From Mucilaginibacter xinganensis (GTDB taxonomy: Bacteria > Bacteroidota > Bacteroidia > Sphingobacteriales > Sphingobacteriaceae): a stretch of DNA of 64,000 nt. The stretch lies in assembly GCA_026225055.1 (NCBI GenBank), contig JAMFSA010000254.1, forward strand, positions 112,542 to 176,541, read 5' to 3'. The notes under the pieces were generated by a model. The model was not told where the DNA came from, did no database searches, and worked only from the letters and a program-made list of their open reading frames with translations. The number at the start of each line of letters is the position of its first letter. The stretch's first letter is position 1. Position numbers and translations under genes: made by a program. This document shows, one piece after another, positions 9,771 to 18,783 of the stretch.

Positions 9771-10460
9771 ATGATCCGATATGCCAAATTATCGTTGCCG
9801 TTTGATGCCGGACTTACCCAAAGCGAATTATTAACGATAAAAAAAGAATGGCTACCGCATTTTAATACAGCATATTATGAAGGCGGGTGGTCCGGGATCG
9901 CATTACGATCAGCCGAAGGCAAACACGAAAATATCATCCCCGAATTGATGGGTGAGACTGAATATCGTGATACTATATATATGTACCGTTTCCCATCGGT
10001 TATAAAATTGCTTTCAGTATTAGCATGCCCTGTTATGTCTGTGCGGTTTTTAAACTTGCAGGCTGGTGCAACTATTAAAGAGCATACCGATGAAGGCCTG
10101 CTTTTTGAACAGCATGAAGTCCGTTTACATTTTCCGGTGTTTACCAATACTGATGTTGAGTTTTATGTAGATGGCGAACGCGCAATTATGGATGTAGGCG
10201 ATTGCTGGTATATGAATGCGCATTTGCCCCACAGTGTGGCGAATAAAGGCGCTACGGAGAGGATACACCTTGTTATAGACTGCAAGGTGAATGATTGGCT
10301 AACTGAACTGATCGAATCATCTGCTGTAATTTCAATCAAGGAACAAAAGCAAAATCCTGAACTGATAATGGTTATTAAAGAACTGCGCCTGCAAAATACA
10401 ACTACATCCAACGCGTTAGCTGATGATATGGAACGACAACTAAATAAGGATCATGTTTGA
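9771..10460 (+). CDS. Aspartyl/asparaginyl beta-hydroxylase-like 2OG oxygenase
   Basis: This 229-residue protein matches the Asp_Arg_Hydrox family of Fe(II)/2-oxoglutarate oxygenases. Visible motifs are KEHTDEG (H105, D107 as iron ligands), VRLHFPVFTN (R118, H120), GDCWYMNAHLPHSVANKG (distal H154) and ERIHLVIDC (R164 as probable 2-oxoglutarate contact). The C-terminal 50 residues are charged and not part of the fold. Family members hydroxylate Asp, Asn or Arg side chains of proteins or peptides; the target here is unknown. The stop overlaps the next start by 8 bases, which implies translational coupling with the sulfotransferase. It has no signal peptide, so it acts in the cytoplasm. Confidence 0.85.
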   Translation: MIRYAKLSLPFDAGLTQSELLTIKKEWLPHFNTAYYEGGWSGIALRSAEGKHENIIPELMGETEYRDTIYMYRFPSVIKLLSVLACPVMSVRFLNLQAGATIKEHTDEGLLFEQHEVRLHFPVFTNTDVEFYVDGERAIMDVGDCWYMNAHLPHSVANKGATERIHLVIDCKVNDWLTELIESSAVISIKEQKQNPELIMVIKELRLQNTTTSNALADDMERQLNKDHV

Positions 10461-11415
10461 TTTTCCATTTAATTGGGTACCGTATAAGCTCACGACCAAG
10501 GGAGGCCAGATTCAATGTTATTGGCTAAACACTTATGGCGAACCATTCACCGAGCCTTTTTTTGATGAAACTATTTTAAAGTGTAAAGGACTTGATGCTC
10601 GGTATGCCGCTATATCATCAGTTAGTGATGTGAAAATGGTGACCGGGTGGGCTAATCAGGTTAGTGCGGTTGAACCAACTGCTATTATTTTTCATGTTTC
10701 GCGTTGCGGATCGACATTAGTTTCACAGCTTTTGGCAACTCTGAGTGAAAATATAGTGTTGGCTGAAGTCCCTTTTTTTGATGATGTATTACGCTTGCCT
10801 TATAAATACCCGGAATTTGATCAACCTGCCATTACAAAGTTGTTTACCGATGCTGTAAAATATTACGGACAAAAGCGAACAGGAAAAGAGCATAGCTTAT
10901 TTATTAAAACAGATAGCTGGCATTTGTTTTTTTACAAGCAGTTACGGGAGCTTTATCCAACTATACCTTTTATCATAATGTATCGCAAGCCGGATGAGGT
11001 GTTCAACTCGCACCGGAAACAACCCGGCATGCAGGCTGTAAATGGTTTAATTGAACCGCAATTGTTTGGGTTTGATGCCAATGAGGTTGCTAATATGCAC
11101 CCGAATGATTACCTGGTCGCTGTAATTGAAAGTTATTTTAAGCAATGCCTTGAAATCGCAGTGGCGGATAGCCAATGCCTGCTCCTGAATTACAATGAAG
11201 GCCCAATGCAAATAATTGAAAAGATCGCTGCCTTTACAAAAACAGAGCTTACACCTCAGGATATTTTAAAGATGACTGAAAGAAGTCGTTATCATTCCAA
11301 AAGGCAGGGCGAAGTTTTTTCTGAAGTTAATAACCATCAGACGCATTTTAAGCTTGATAAAGCTATTGAATTATATAATTTATTAGAAGAAAAGAGAAAA
11401 ACGGCGACTTTATAG
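10453..11415 (+). CDS. Sulfotransferase-family protein
   Basis: This 320-residue protein has the two nucleotide-binding motifs of PAPS-dependent sulfotransferases. The 5'-phosphosulfate loop is IIFHVSRCGSTLVSQLL (residues about 78-94), and the 3'-phosphate site is IMYRKPDEVFNSHRKQPG (about 175-192, with R178 and S186). The rest has no recognisable domain. The ATG overlaps the preceding hydroxylase-like gene by 8 bases, which ties the two products together. It may sulfate a hydroxyl group that a neighbouring oxygenase creates, but that is inference. It ends one base before the stop of the converging dioxygenase gene. Confidence 0.85.
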   Translation: MFDFPFNWVPYKLTTKGGQIQCYWLNTYGEPFTEPFFDETILKCKGLDARYAAISSVSDVKMVTGWANQVSAVEPTAIIFHVSRCGSTLVSQLLATLSENIVLAEVPFFDDVLRLPYKYPEFDQPAITKLFTDAVKYYGQKRTGKEHSLFIKTDSWHLFFYKQLRELYPTIPFIIMYRKPDEVFNSHRKQPGMQAVNGLIEPQLFGFDANEVANMHPNDYLVAVIESYFKQCLEIAVADSQCLLLNYNEGPMQIIEKIAAFTKTELTPQDILKMTERSRYHSKRQGEVFSEVNNHQTHFKLDKAIELYNLLEEKRKTATL

Positions 11416-11416
11416 A

Positions 11417-12436
11417 CTACAGCCAAATGCTGCTTTCCTGCTTGTCGGCGGATTCATAATTAATGTATTGCACAAACCTGGGCAGGGTAGAAGTGTTTGG
11501 ACTGCTGCCATGCGGCAAGGCATGGTGCCATATGATAAAATCGCCGGCATTAGCAGCTATTGGTTTGGTACCCAAAGAGTATAGGTCCTGTTTACGCGGA
11601 TCAGCGCCGGCGGGTAAACTTTTAAGCCAGTCTTCTATTCTGTTTTGAAAACCAGGTACCAACGTAAATGCTCCCTGATTTTCTGCTGTATCAGCTAAAT
11701 AAAGTATCCCCTGCGTACCTAATGGCATGGGCTGCATAATGCTGCTATCCCAATGCAATCGTGGCCCCTGAAAAGTGTAGGATTTGGTTTCAGGTGGGTT
11801 AAAGCCAACCCTGTCGGTGTTTACCCATATATCAGTCCGATTCCAGATTTCTTCAAAGGCCTTTTTTATTTTAAAAGCTTTACGGTTTTGCTCAAGCGCC
11901 GGGTGCTGAAACAGCTGCACCATAATACCCTGTTTTGCGGGATGGTTATTATACCATGTAGCCTGATCATACCTATTTATATGAATATGATCGCAAAGCG
12001 CATCAATAGCCTCATCGCAGCATTCTTTGGTTACGGCATTCCTGATAATTACATAGCCGTTTTCATGCCAGAAATCCCAATCCTCATTGCTTAACACATT
12101 GTCGCTTTGCGGTATGGTATTGTCAGTAATATTGCCACTGATAAACAACAGATTATATCGGGCTATTTTTTCCGGCTCGAGATCACCTGTAACCTGTAAT
12201 ACCCAGTCTTCAAACTTTTCAAATGATGGGTTTTCGAGGTATACATATTGAACGGTTTGTTCCAGCCCTAAGCCTAACGCGTTTAATAAGGTAATATCCA
12301 ACGTCCATTCATCAGTAAAAGCATCGGACTTAATTTCATTGTTTCTTTTTAAAACGGATTTATGCCAGTAACGCTTTAAATGCATTACTTGTAGTTTACC
12401 TGTTTCGGTAGATGAAGTTATAGCTTGGCCTATCAT
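11417..12436 (-). CDS. Phytanoyl-CoA dioxygenase (PhyH) family protein
   Basis: This 339-residue Fe(II)/2-oxoglutarate oxygenase has a PhyH core from about residue 120. It shows the entry motif FWHENGYVIIRNAV, iron ligands in LHWDSS (H228, D230), the QGAFTLVPGFQNR strand, and the distal ligand in WHHALPHGSSPN (H309) with R320 downstream. The first 115 residues are a separate, unassigned region. Family members hydroxylate small molecules, lipids or natural-product intermediates. It converges on the sulfotransferase with a one-base gap and no visible terminator. It is the second 2OG oxygenase in the cluster, which supports a shared modification pathway, though nothing in the sequence fixes the substrate. 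Confidence 0.86.
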   Translation of the reverse strand: MIGQAITSSTETGKLQVMHLKRYWHKSVLKRNNEIKSDAFTDEWTLDITLLNALGLGLEQTVQYVYLENPSFEKFEDWVLQVTGDLEPEKIARYNLLFISGNITDNTIPQSDNVLSNEDWDFWHENGYVIIRNAVTKECCDEAIDALCDHIHINRYDQATWYNNHPAKQGIMVQLFQHPALEQNRKAFKIKKAFEEIWNRTDIWVNTDRVGFNPPETKSYTFQGPRLHWDSSIMQPMPLGTQGILYLADTAENQGAFTLVPGFQNRIEDWLKSLPAGADPRKQDLYSLGTKPIAANAGDFIIWHHALPHGSSPNTSTLPRFVQYINYESADKQESSIWL

Positions 12437-12481
12437 GATTTTACAGATGATATCGGTGAAATGTTTCTTAAAGATATACCT

Positions 12482-13207
12482 CTATTTATCCCCCCAAAAA
12501 TAATCAACACCAAACTGATACTGTGATACGTTTATAGCAGAACCACCATCCTGGTTAAGTGCCGTTTTGGGTGCATAATCGGCATAAATATCAACTATAT
12601 GGGCTATAGAAACCCCCAATTTTAGAGGCACGTTAAAAACTATATTGTGCATATTAGGAAATGCCCGCTCAGATACGTCTTGCGTTCCGCTGGTTTGGTA
12701 ATAGGTAGTTAGGTTATACGCTTTGCCGCTGTAAGCTATGTAATTAATGGCAAGGCCCGCATCAACAAAAAACTTCCATTTTTTAGCGTTGTAAATATTC
12801 CATAAAATTTGAGGAGTAAACGAAGCCGTTGTCATCTTAAATGCTAAAGATTCGGAATAGGTTGTAAGGGTTGGCTCGTCTATATTACCGGAGTTGTTAT
12901 CATTATATGTAGTGGCCAGGTTGGCTTTGGTGCCGGTGCTAAAACCTAATTGCAACCTTAAGGCAACGCTTTGGGATTTATTGAAATAAACATCGGTACC
13001 CACATTTATTTGAGGTGAAATTGAATTAGATGTCTTCGCGTTACTTAACGGATCGGAGCCCTGGTAAGTGAATTGGGAATCATTTATACCCGCGCCAACA
13101 AAAATTACCGGGGCTGCATGCCCTGAGAGCGGGTTTTCAGGCGTTTGGGCTTTGGTGCAAACCGGAAATAATAGTACTAATAATACTGATTTGTAAAAGA
13201 ATCTCAT
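12482..13207 (-). CDS. Secreted outer-membrane beta-barrel-like protein, unknown function
   Basis: I chose the ATG at 13207 (241 residues) because it directly begins a signal peptide, MRFFYKSVLLVLLFPVCTKAQ, cleaved after KAQ. A longer frame from 13279 would put a second hydrophobic segment in front. The mature part alternates hydrophobic and polar residues with many Tyr/Thr/Asn, and reads like porin-type strands: PVIFVGAGINDSQF, ISPQINVGTDVYF, WKFFVDAGLAINYIAY, FNVPLKLGVSIAHIVDIYADY, YQFGVDYFWG. It resembles the small outer-membrane beta-barrel proteins common in Bacteroidota. No catalytic motif is visible. Its role is not known. Confidence 0.72.
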   Translation of the reverse strand: MRFFYKSVLLVLLFPVCTKAQTPENPLSGHAAPVIFVGAGINDSQFTYQGSDPLSNAKTSNSISPQINVGTDVYFNKSQSVALRLQLGFSTGTKANLATTYNDNNSGNIDEPTLTTYSESLAFKMTTASFTPQILWNIYNAKKWKFFVDAGLAINYIAYSGKAYNLTTYYQTSGTQDVSERAFPNMHNIVFNVPLKLGVSIAHIVDIYADYAPKTALNQDGGSAINVSQYQFGVDYFWGDK

Positions 13208-13313
13208 TAAGATAACGGCTTTAAGGTTAGTAATTAATGAGATTAGTACGTAAACAGGAATTATTTTGTTTAAAAGCATACCTGTTTACGTGTTAAATAT
13301 CGAAAAAAATGGA

Positions 13314-13613
13314 TTATCCGTAGTAACAGATATAAGCTACATCGGTATCGCATATAATATCGAATATGATGCCCGATGCTACGTCAAATTCTTCTTTTTC
13401 GTGATACTTTGTCCAGGTGCCTTCGGGTAATTTAACATCCATTGTACCGGCAATAATGATCATTTTTTCGGGTGTTGAAGTTGAGAATTGGTAGTTCCCT
13501 TTTTTCATTACGCCAACGGTGGCCTTGCCTTTATCTGTATCCAGCGCCAGGCTTTTTACTTTGCCATCAAAATATACATTGTGGGATACTGTTCCCTCAG
13601 TTGATTCACTCAT
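13314..13613 (-). CDS. ppnP: Pyrimidine/purine nucleoside phosphorylase PpnP
   Basis: This 99-residue single-domain cupin matches the PpnP (formerly DUF1255, YaiE) family over its whole length. Matching stretches are NVYFDGKVKSL, KATVGVMKKGNYQFSTSTPEKM, IIAGTMDVKLPEGTWTKY and the C-terminal VAYICYYG. The E. coli protein is 94 residues and phosphorolyses many nucleosides to base plus pentose-1-phosphate, feeding nucleotide salvage. It stands alone, with intergenic DNA on both sides. Confidence 0.93.
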   Translation of the reverse strand: MSESTEGTVSHNVYFDGKVKSLALDTDKGKATVGVMKKGNYQFSTSTPEKMIIIAGTMDVKLPEGTWTKYHEKEEFDVASGIIFDIICDTDVAYICYYG

Positions 13614-13891
13614 TATTATTGTTTATTTGGTTGATATGAAAAGCAAATATATAATCCCTGAAGGACAGAGGTGTAAAAGATTAATGAAAAAAAATAGTAA
13701 TTTATATCAGCGGGATCAGACTGCATGTTCTCATTGATTGGTAGTTACCGGAAAGGCAAGTTAAACTATTGTTAAGAAAAAGCCATCTTACTTGCATTTT
13801 TCTAATTCTTTCTGTCGCATTATCTAAAAAGTCGTACTTTTAATCATCTAATTACTTCAGGCTACTGGCAACAGTACATAAATAAAATTAT

Positions 13892-15385
13892 ATGAATAGC
13901 ATTCATAATAAGGACATTGGAACCAAACAAAAAGCGCTTGCCATAAATCTTGATCCAAAAATTTACGGTTCTTTCGCTGAAATTGGTGCCGGTCAGGACG
14001 TGGCCGCCAATTTTTTTAAGGCTGGAGGTTCATCGGGTACTATCGCCAAAACCATGTCGGCTTATGACATGACCTTCTCCGATGCTATTTATGGTGCCAT
14101 GCAGGTACGGCGTTATGTAAGTGAACCCCGCTTAAAATCGATGCTTAACCATGAGTATGGTTTACTGCTCGAGCGCCTGTCGTCACTACGTGGTGATACA
14201 ACAACCTTTTTTGCTTTCTCTGATACAATTTCGGCCCTTAACTATAATAAAACTAACGATGGCCATGGCTGGATGGGCGTTCGTTTTCAATTAGAACCGA
14301 ACGGAGAGTATAACGATGTGGTTATCCACGTAAAACTGCTGGATAACGATAATAACCTGCAGCAACAGGCGGCAGGTATTTTGGGTGTTAACCTGATGTA
14401 CGCTTGCTTCTACTATAATGAAGTTCCGCCGGTGTTCCTGCTTTCGTTGATGGATAACCTGTCGAGGGACAGAATCCAGATAGATATGATCCGTTTTGAA
14501 GGGCCAAACTTTACCAAGGTTGATAACAGGCTGATGAGCTTGCACCTGGTTAAATATGGTTTTTCGGATGTGGCAGTTTTCGGGCCGGATGGCAAGAACC
14601 AGCAGCCGTCGGAAGTATTATACAAAAAGCATATTGTGGTAATCCGCGGCCGTTTCCGCCCTATTATTAATGTGCATATAGATATGCTTACCACAGGTGT
14701 TAAGCAGTTTATGCAGGAGCCTGATGTAGATAAGGACAATGTGATGGTGGTTACGGAGCTTACCCTGCAATCATTAAAAGAAAGAAATGCCGACGAAACC
14801 GCCGAAATTGATGAAAAGGATTTCCTTGACCGTGTAGATATACTTTGCTCGCTTGGGCAAACCGTATTGATCTCTAATTTTCATGAGTATTATAAACTGA
14901 TAGCCTATCTGTCGAAGATAACCAAGCTTCAACTGGGTGTAGTTTTGGGCTACCCGAATTTGGAGTATATATTTTCTGAAGAGCATTATAAAGATCTTCC
15001 GGGTGGTATTTTGGAATCGTTCGCTACGCTGTTCAGCCGTAAGGTAAAGCTGTTTATATACCCTACTTTGCGCGATAAGATTATATATAATTGCCTCAGG
15101 TTTAATCCGCCTGCACATCTTATCGATCTGTACCGCTACCTGATTGCCAATAATAAGATAGAGGATATTCATCATTACAACGAAAGTAACCTGCACGCGC
15201 AAACCGATAAAGTGCTGGAGCTTATAAAAAATGGGGAAGATGGATGGGAAGAACACGTACCACCAGAAGTAGCAACCATGATAAAGGAACGCTGCCTGTT
15301 TGGATACCCTTGCCATGTTGATGTTGAAAAAGAAGATCTGACCAAAACGGATGAGAATCCGGGCCCTGTACTGGATAAGGTATAA
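13892..15385 (+). CDS. Conserved protein of unknown function next to SNF2 helicase
   Basis: This 497-residue soluble protein has a strongly patterned N-terminus: SFAEIGAGQDVAANFFKAGGSSGTIAKTMSAYDM is interrupted by no gaps and is followed by FSDAIYGAMQVRRYVSEPRL. I recognise this as a family found across Bacteroidota and some other bacteria, often given unreliable names in databases such as TonB-dependent receptor. There is no signal peptide, no membrane segment and no barrel pattern, so those names do not fit. I see no known catalytic motif. Its TAA is directly followed by the ATG of the helicase gene, so the two are almost certainly co-translated. A nucleic-acid-related role is only a guess from that link. 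Confidence 0.8.
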   Translation: MNSIHNKDIGTKQKALAINLDPKIYGSFAEIGAGQDVAANFFKAGGSSGTIAKTMSAYDMTFSDAIYGAMQVRRYVSEPRLKSMLNHEYGLLLERLSSLRGDTTTFFAFSDTISALNYNKTNDGHGWMGVRFQLEPNGEYNDVVIHVKLLDNDNNLQQQAAGILGVNLMYACFYYNEVPPVFLLSLMDNLSRDRIQIDMIRFEGPNFTKVDNRLMSLHLVKYGFSDVAVFGPDGKNQQPSEVLYKKHIVVIRGRFRPIINVHIDMLTTGVKQFMQEPDVDKDNVMVVTELTLQSLKERNADETAEIDEKDFLDRVDILCSLGQTVLISNFHEYYKLIAYLSKITKLQLGVVLGYPNLEYIFSEEHYKDLPGGILESFATLFSRKVKLFIYPTLRDKIIYNCLRFNPPAHLIDLYRYLIANNKIEDIHHYNESNLHAQTDKVLELIKNGEDGWEEHVPPEVATMIKERCLFGYPCHVDVEKEDLTKTDENPGPVLDKV

Positions 15386-18300
15386 ATGCAGAAAATACGG
15401 GTAAGCAAATTAAGGTTTGATGTGGATGAGCCGTCCCGTAATCATACGGTTGCATTTGATGGTGTTACAATTGATACTTTAACCGAAATACTTATTGCCC
15501 AGCATACCGCTGCTGATATCTATTCAGATCAGACCAGCAACCGGAGTATGTCCGCGCTTTCACTCGAAATTAATCACGGTACATTTACTAATCAACACAA
15601 AAAAGCGGCCTTCCCGGCGGTTGCTGTTATCAGCGAAAATAACAGGCTGGTACTGGCATGCGATTGCTATGCCGAAAATAACAGGCTTTGCGAACACCAG
15701 GCGGCGGTATTATCCGAGATCATAAAGCGGGATGAATTCCGCATATTTTTTGATGAAAAGCTGCGCCACACTAAGCTCAAGAAACTTGCTGTTGATTACG
15801 GGTTGGAACATGAACAAGATCTGGATAATTTTTTCAAAATTGAGCTGATTAATAACAAGCTGGAAATAACGCCGGTTTTAACATCCTTATTGCCGGTAAC
15901 TAAAGAGAGTATAGGTTCGCTGCAGTCGGTTATTGTAGCTGATATACCGCCTGTTGTTATAGAAGAACAAACCATTTGCATTGTACTAAAGCAGCATAAA
16001 TATTACAAGTATTTGTTTGTAGAACTCTATTCGGCACAAACAACCAGGGAAGGGAAGATCAAAAATCCGTTAACACAAATAGCTCCGCTGGATGTGATCT
16101 GGCAAACGGAGGATGCGCAACAATTAAAGTTCTTTACGGGGATACACAAGTTTCAGCACCATATCAATAAAACAGCAAGTGAGGCCGATATAACTGCTTT
16201 AAAAGCCATCGTTAAAAATCCGCTGGGCTATGATTTTTATTATCATGATAACGAGATATCAGAAAATATTACGGCAGGTTCAATTTTATCGGTAAAGGTT
16301 GAGTTGCTTACAGCGGAGCCTAAGCTAACTGTAAAACCCAAGGATCAATTTTTCGAACTATCGGGCACACTTGAAATAGACCAGCAAATATTTGATTTTA
16401 AAAATCTGAATATTTGGTTCACTTATTTTGTATGGACAGGTTATAAGCTTTATTTAGCGCCCAACCTGCAACAACTGAATGTAATTAACCTGCTGACCAA
16501 AAGGCAGGATAATATACTGGTGCACAGCTCAAAGTTTGATGAATTTAAGAAGCAACTGCTCACCAAGCTGGAAGAAAAAGTAAGTGTTGATTATCCGCAC
16601 ATTAAGCCAGCTACACCAGCCCAGTTAAAAAAGCAGGGCTTTAATAACGAAACGGAAAGGATAATTTACCTGTCGGATTTTGGTACGCATGTGATGCTGA
16701 TCCCGGTGATGAGGTATGGTGAGGTGGAGATCTCGGTACGTACCAAAAGGCAGATCTATTCGGTTGATGAGCGGGGCAAGGAGTTTTTAGTGAACAGGGA
16801 CGATGCGGGAGAGATTGATTTTACAGCCTTACTGGTAAAACAACATCCTTATTTTGAAGAGCAGCTGGATAACGATCTGCAATATTTTTATCTGCATAAA
16901 AAACGTTTTCTGGATGAGGATTGGTTCCTGAATGTATTTGAAGAATGGCAGAACCAAAAGATAACCATACTCGGGTTTAATGAATTGGAAGGCAATAAGC
17001 TAAACCCCAATAAGGTAAAGATCAGCATTAAAGTATTGAGTGGCCTTAACTGGTTTAATGCTATTGTTAATGCAAGGTTTGGGCGTAAAAGGGCGGCATT
17101 AAAGCAGATATACCGCGCGGTAAAAAACAAAACCAAATATGTGCAGCTTGATGATGGCACAACAGGTATTTTGCCGGCTGAATGGATAGAGAAGTTTAAC
17201 GATTATTTTAATTCGGGTGAGATAGCTGATGATGAAACCTTGCAGATAGCGAAGTCGAACTTTACGGTGATAGAGCAACTGTTTAATGAGGCTGATCTGG
17301 ATGAAAAGGTAATGAATGAGATCAGCATCTATCACAAAAAGCTGGAGAGTTTTGAAGCTGTTAAACTATTGCCAACGCCGACGGGTTTTAACGGTGAGCT
17401 ACGCCACTACCAACAGCAGGGATTAAGCTGGCTCAATTTTCTGGATGATTTTAACTTTGGCGGTTGCTTGGCTGATGATATGGGTTTGGGTAAAACCATA
17501 CAAATTATAGCATTTATATTATCGCAAAGGGCCAAAAATAAACACAATACCAATCTTGTTGTTGTGCCTACTTCATTGATCCATAACTGGCAGTTGGAGA
17601 TAGAAAAGTTTGCGCCTTCAATGCGTGTACATACTATTTATGGGGCTGATCGTATTAAGAGCATATCAGATTTTGATAAATCTGAAGTTGTCCTCACTTC
17701 ATACGGGACTTTGCTTGCCGATATCGTTTTCCTGAAGGATTATGAATTTAATTACGTTTTTCTCGATGAATCCCAACAGATCAAAAATCCGGAATCACAA
17801 CGCTATAAGGCAACCCGGCTATTAAAATCCAGGAATAAAATCGTACTTACAGGTACACCTATTGAAAATAATACATTCGATCTGTACGGACAGCTATCCT
17901 TTGCTTGCCCGGGATTACTGGGTAGCAAGCAGTATTTTAAGGAGATTTACTCTTCGCCTATTGATATGTTTAAGAGCAGCAAGCGGGCTAAGGAGTTGCA
18001 AAATAAAATAAGTTCGTTTATACTCAGGCGTACCAAACAGGAGGTAGCATCAGACCTGCCCGAGAAAACCGAAATGGTATTGTACTGCGAAATGAAGGCC
18101 GAGCAGCGCAATATTTATAATTCGTACGAAACAGAATTCAGGGATTATATATCAGCCACAACGGGCGATGTGCTGAAAAAAACGCCAATGAATGTGTTGA
18201 AAGGCATAACCCGCCTACGGCAGATCTGCGATTCGCCGTTGTTACTTAAAGGCGAAAAGATGCCCGGCAGTGCATCGGCCAAAATTGATATGCTGATGGA

Positions 18301-18778
18301 GGAGATAGAAGGCAAAAAGCATCAGCATAAAATATTGGTGTTCTCCCAGTTTGTAACCATGCTCGATCTGATAAAAAAAGAACTCAAGGGCAGGGGCATA
18401 GGCTTTAGTTATCTAACTGGACAAACGCGCAACAGGCAGGCTGTTATCAATGATTTCCAAACCGATGCCAATATTCGTGTTTTCCTCATCAGCTTAAAAG
18501 CCGGCGGCACCGGGCTTAATTTAACCGAGGCCGATTACGTTTATTTGGTTGACCCATGGTGGAACCCGGCAGTTGAGAACCAGGCTATAGACCGTTGCCA
18601 CCGTATTGGACAGGACAAGAACATTGTAGCCGTACGGTTGATCTGCCCCGGCACGGTTGAGGAAAAGATAATGGTGATGCAGGAAAACAAGCAATCGCTT
18701 GCTAATGATCTCATCAAAAGCGATACCTCCTTTGTTAAAAATCTTTCAAAAACAGATCTGCTTAACCTATTGAGTTAA
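15386..18778 (+). CDS. SWIM zinc-finger SNF2-family helicase
   Basis: The 1130-residue protein has an N-terminal SWIM zinc site (ACDCYAENNRLCEHQ; C92, C94, C102, H104), a long middle region, then a SNF2 ATPase. Walker A is DDMGLGKT near residue 700, the Walker B variant is FLDESQ near 793, the TGTPIENN motif follows, and motif VI is QAIDRCHRIGQD near 1066. These proteins are ATP-dependent double-stranded DNA translocases that remodel protein-DNA complexes; bacterial members are linked to transcription recycling (RapA-like) or repair. The start codon touches the previous gene's stop. It ends five bases before the convergent gene's stop with no visible terminator. Confidence 0.93.
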   Translation: MQKIRVSKLRFDVDEPSRNHTVAFDGVTIDTLTEILIAQHTAADIYSDQTSNRSMSALSLEINHGTFTNQHKKAAFPAVAVISENNRLVLACDCYAENNRLCEHQAAVLSEIIKRDEFRIFFDEKLRHTKLKKLAVDYGLEHEQDLDNFFKIELINNKLEITPVLTSLLPVTKESIGSLQSVIVADIPPVVIEEQTICIVLKQHKYYKYLFVELYSAQTTREGKIKNPLTQIAPLDVIWQTEDAQQLKFFTGIHKFQHHINKTASEADITALKAIVKNPLGYDFYYHDNEISENITAGSILSVKVELLTAEPKLTVKPKDQFFELSGTLEIDQQIFDFKNLNIWFTYFVWTGYKLYLAPNLQQLNVINLLTKRQDNILVHSSKFDEFKKQLLTKLEEKVSVDYPHIKPATPAQLKKQGFNNETERIIYLSDFGTHVMLIPVMRYGEVEISVRTKRQIYSVDERGKEFLVNRDDAGEIDFTALLVKQHPYFEEQLDNDLQYFYLHKKRFLDEDWFLNVFEEWQNQKITILGFNELEGNKLNPNKVKISIKVLSGLNWFNAIVNARFGRKRAALKQIYRAVKNKTKYVQLDDGTTGILPAEWIEKFNDYFNSGEIADDETLQIAKSNFTVIEQLFNEADLDEKVMNEISIYHKKLESFEAVKLLPTPTGFNGELRHYQQQGLSWLNFLDDFNFGGCLADDMGLGKTIQIIAFILSQRAKNKHNTNLVVVPTSLIHNWQLEIEKFAPSMRVHTIYGADRIKSISDFDKSEVVLTSYGTLLADIVFLKDYEFNYVFLDESQQIKNPESQRYKATRLLKSRNKIVLTGTPIENNTFDLYGQLSFACPGLLGSKQYFKEIYSSPIDMFKSSKRAKELQNKISSFILRRTKQEVASDLPEKTEMVLYCEMKAEQRNIYNSYETEFRDYISATTGDVLKKTPMNVLKGITRLRQICDSPLLLKGEKMPGSASAKIDMLMEEIEGKKHQHKILVFSQFVTMLDLIKKELKGRGIGFSYLTGQTRNRQAVINDFQTDANIRVFLISLKAGGTGLNLTEADYVYLVDPWWNPAVENQAIDRCHRIGQDKNIVAVRLICPGTVEEKIMVMQENKQSLANDLIKSDTSFVKNLSKTDLLNLLS

Positions 18779-18783
18779 TACCA

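Noticed and set aside
13208..13279. Longer N-terminus for the small outer-membrane-type protein
   Set aside because: The downstream ATG at 13207 begins a clean signal peptide; the extension would add a second hydrophobic stretch in front of it.
14774..15316. 180-codon frame on the minus strand
   Set aside because: It is antisense to the well-supported 497-residue conserved gene and has no recognisable domain.
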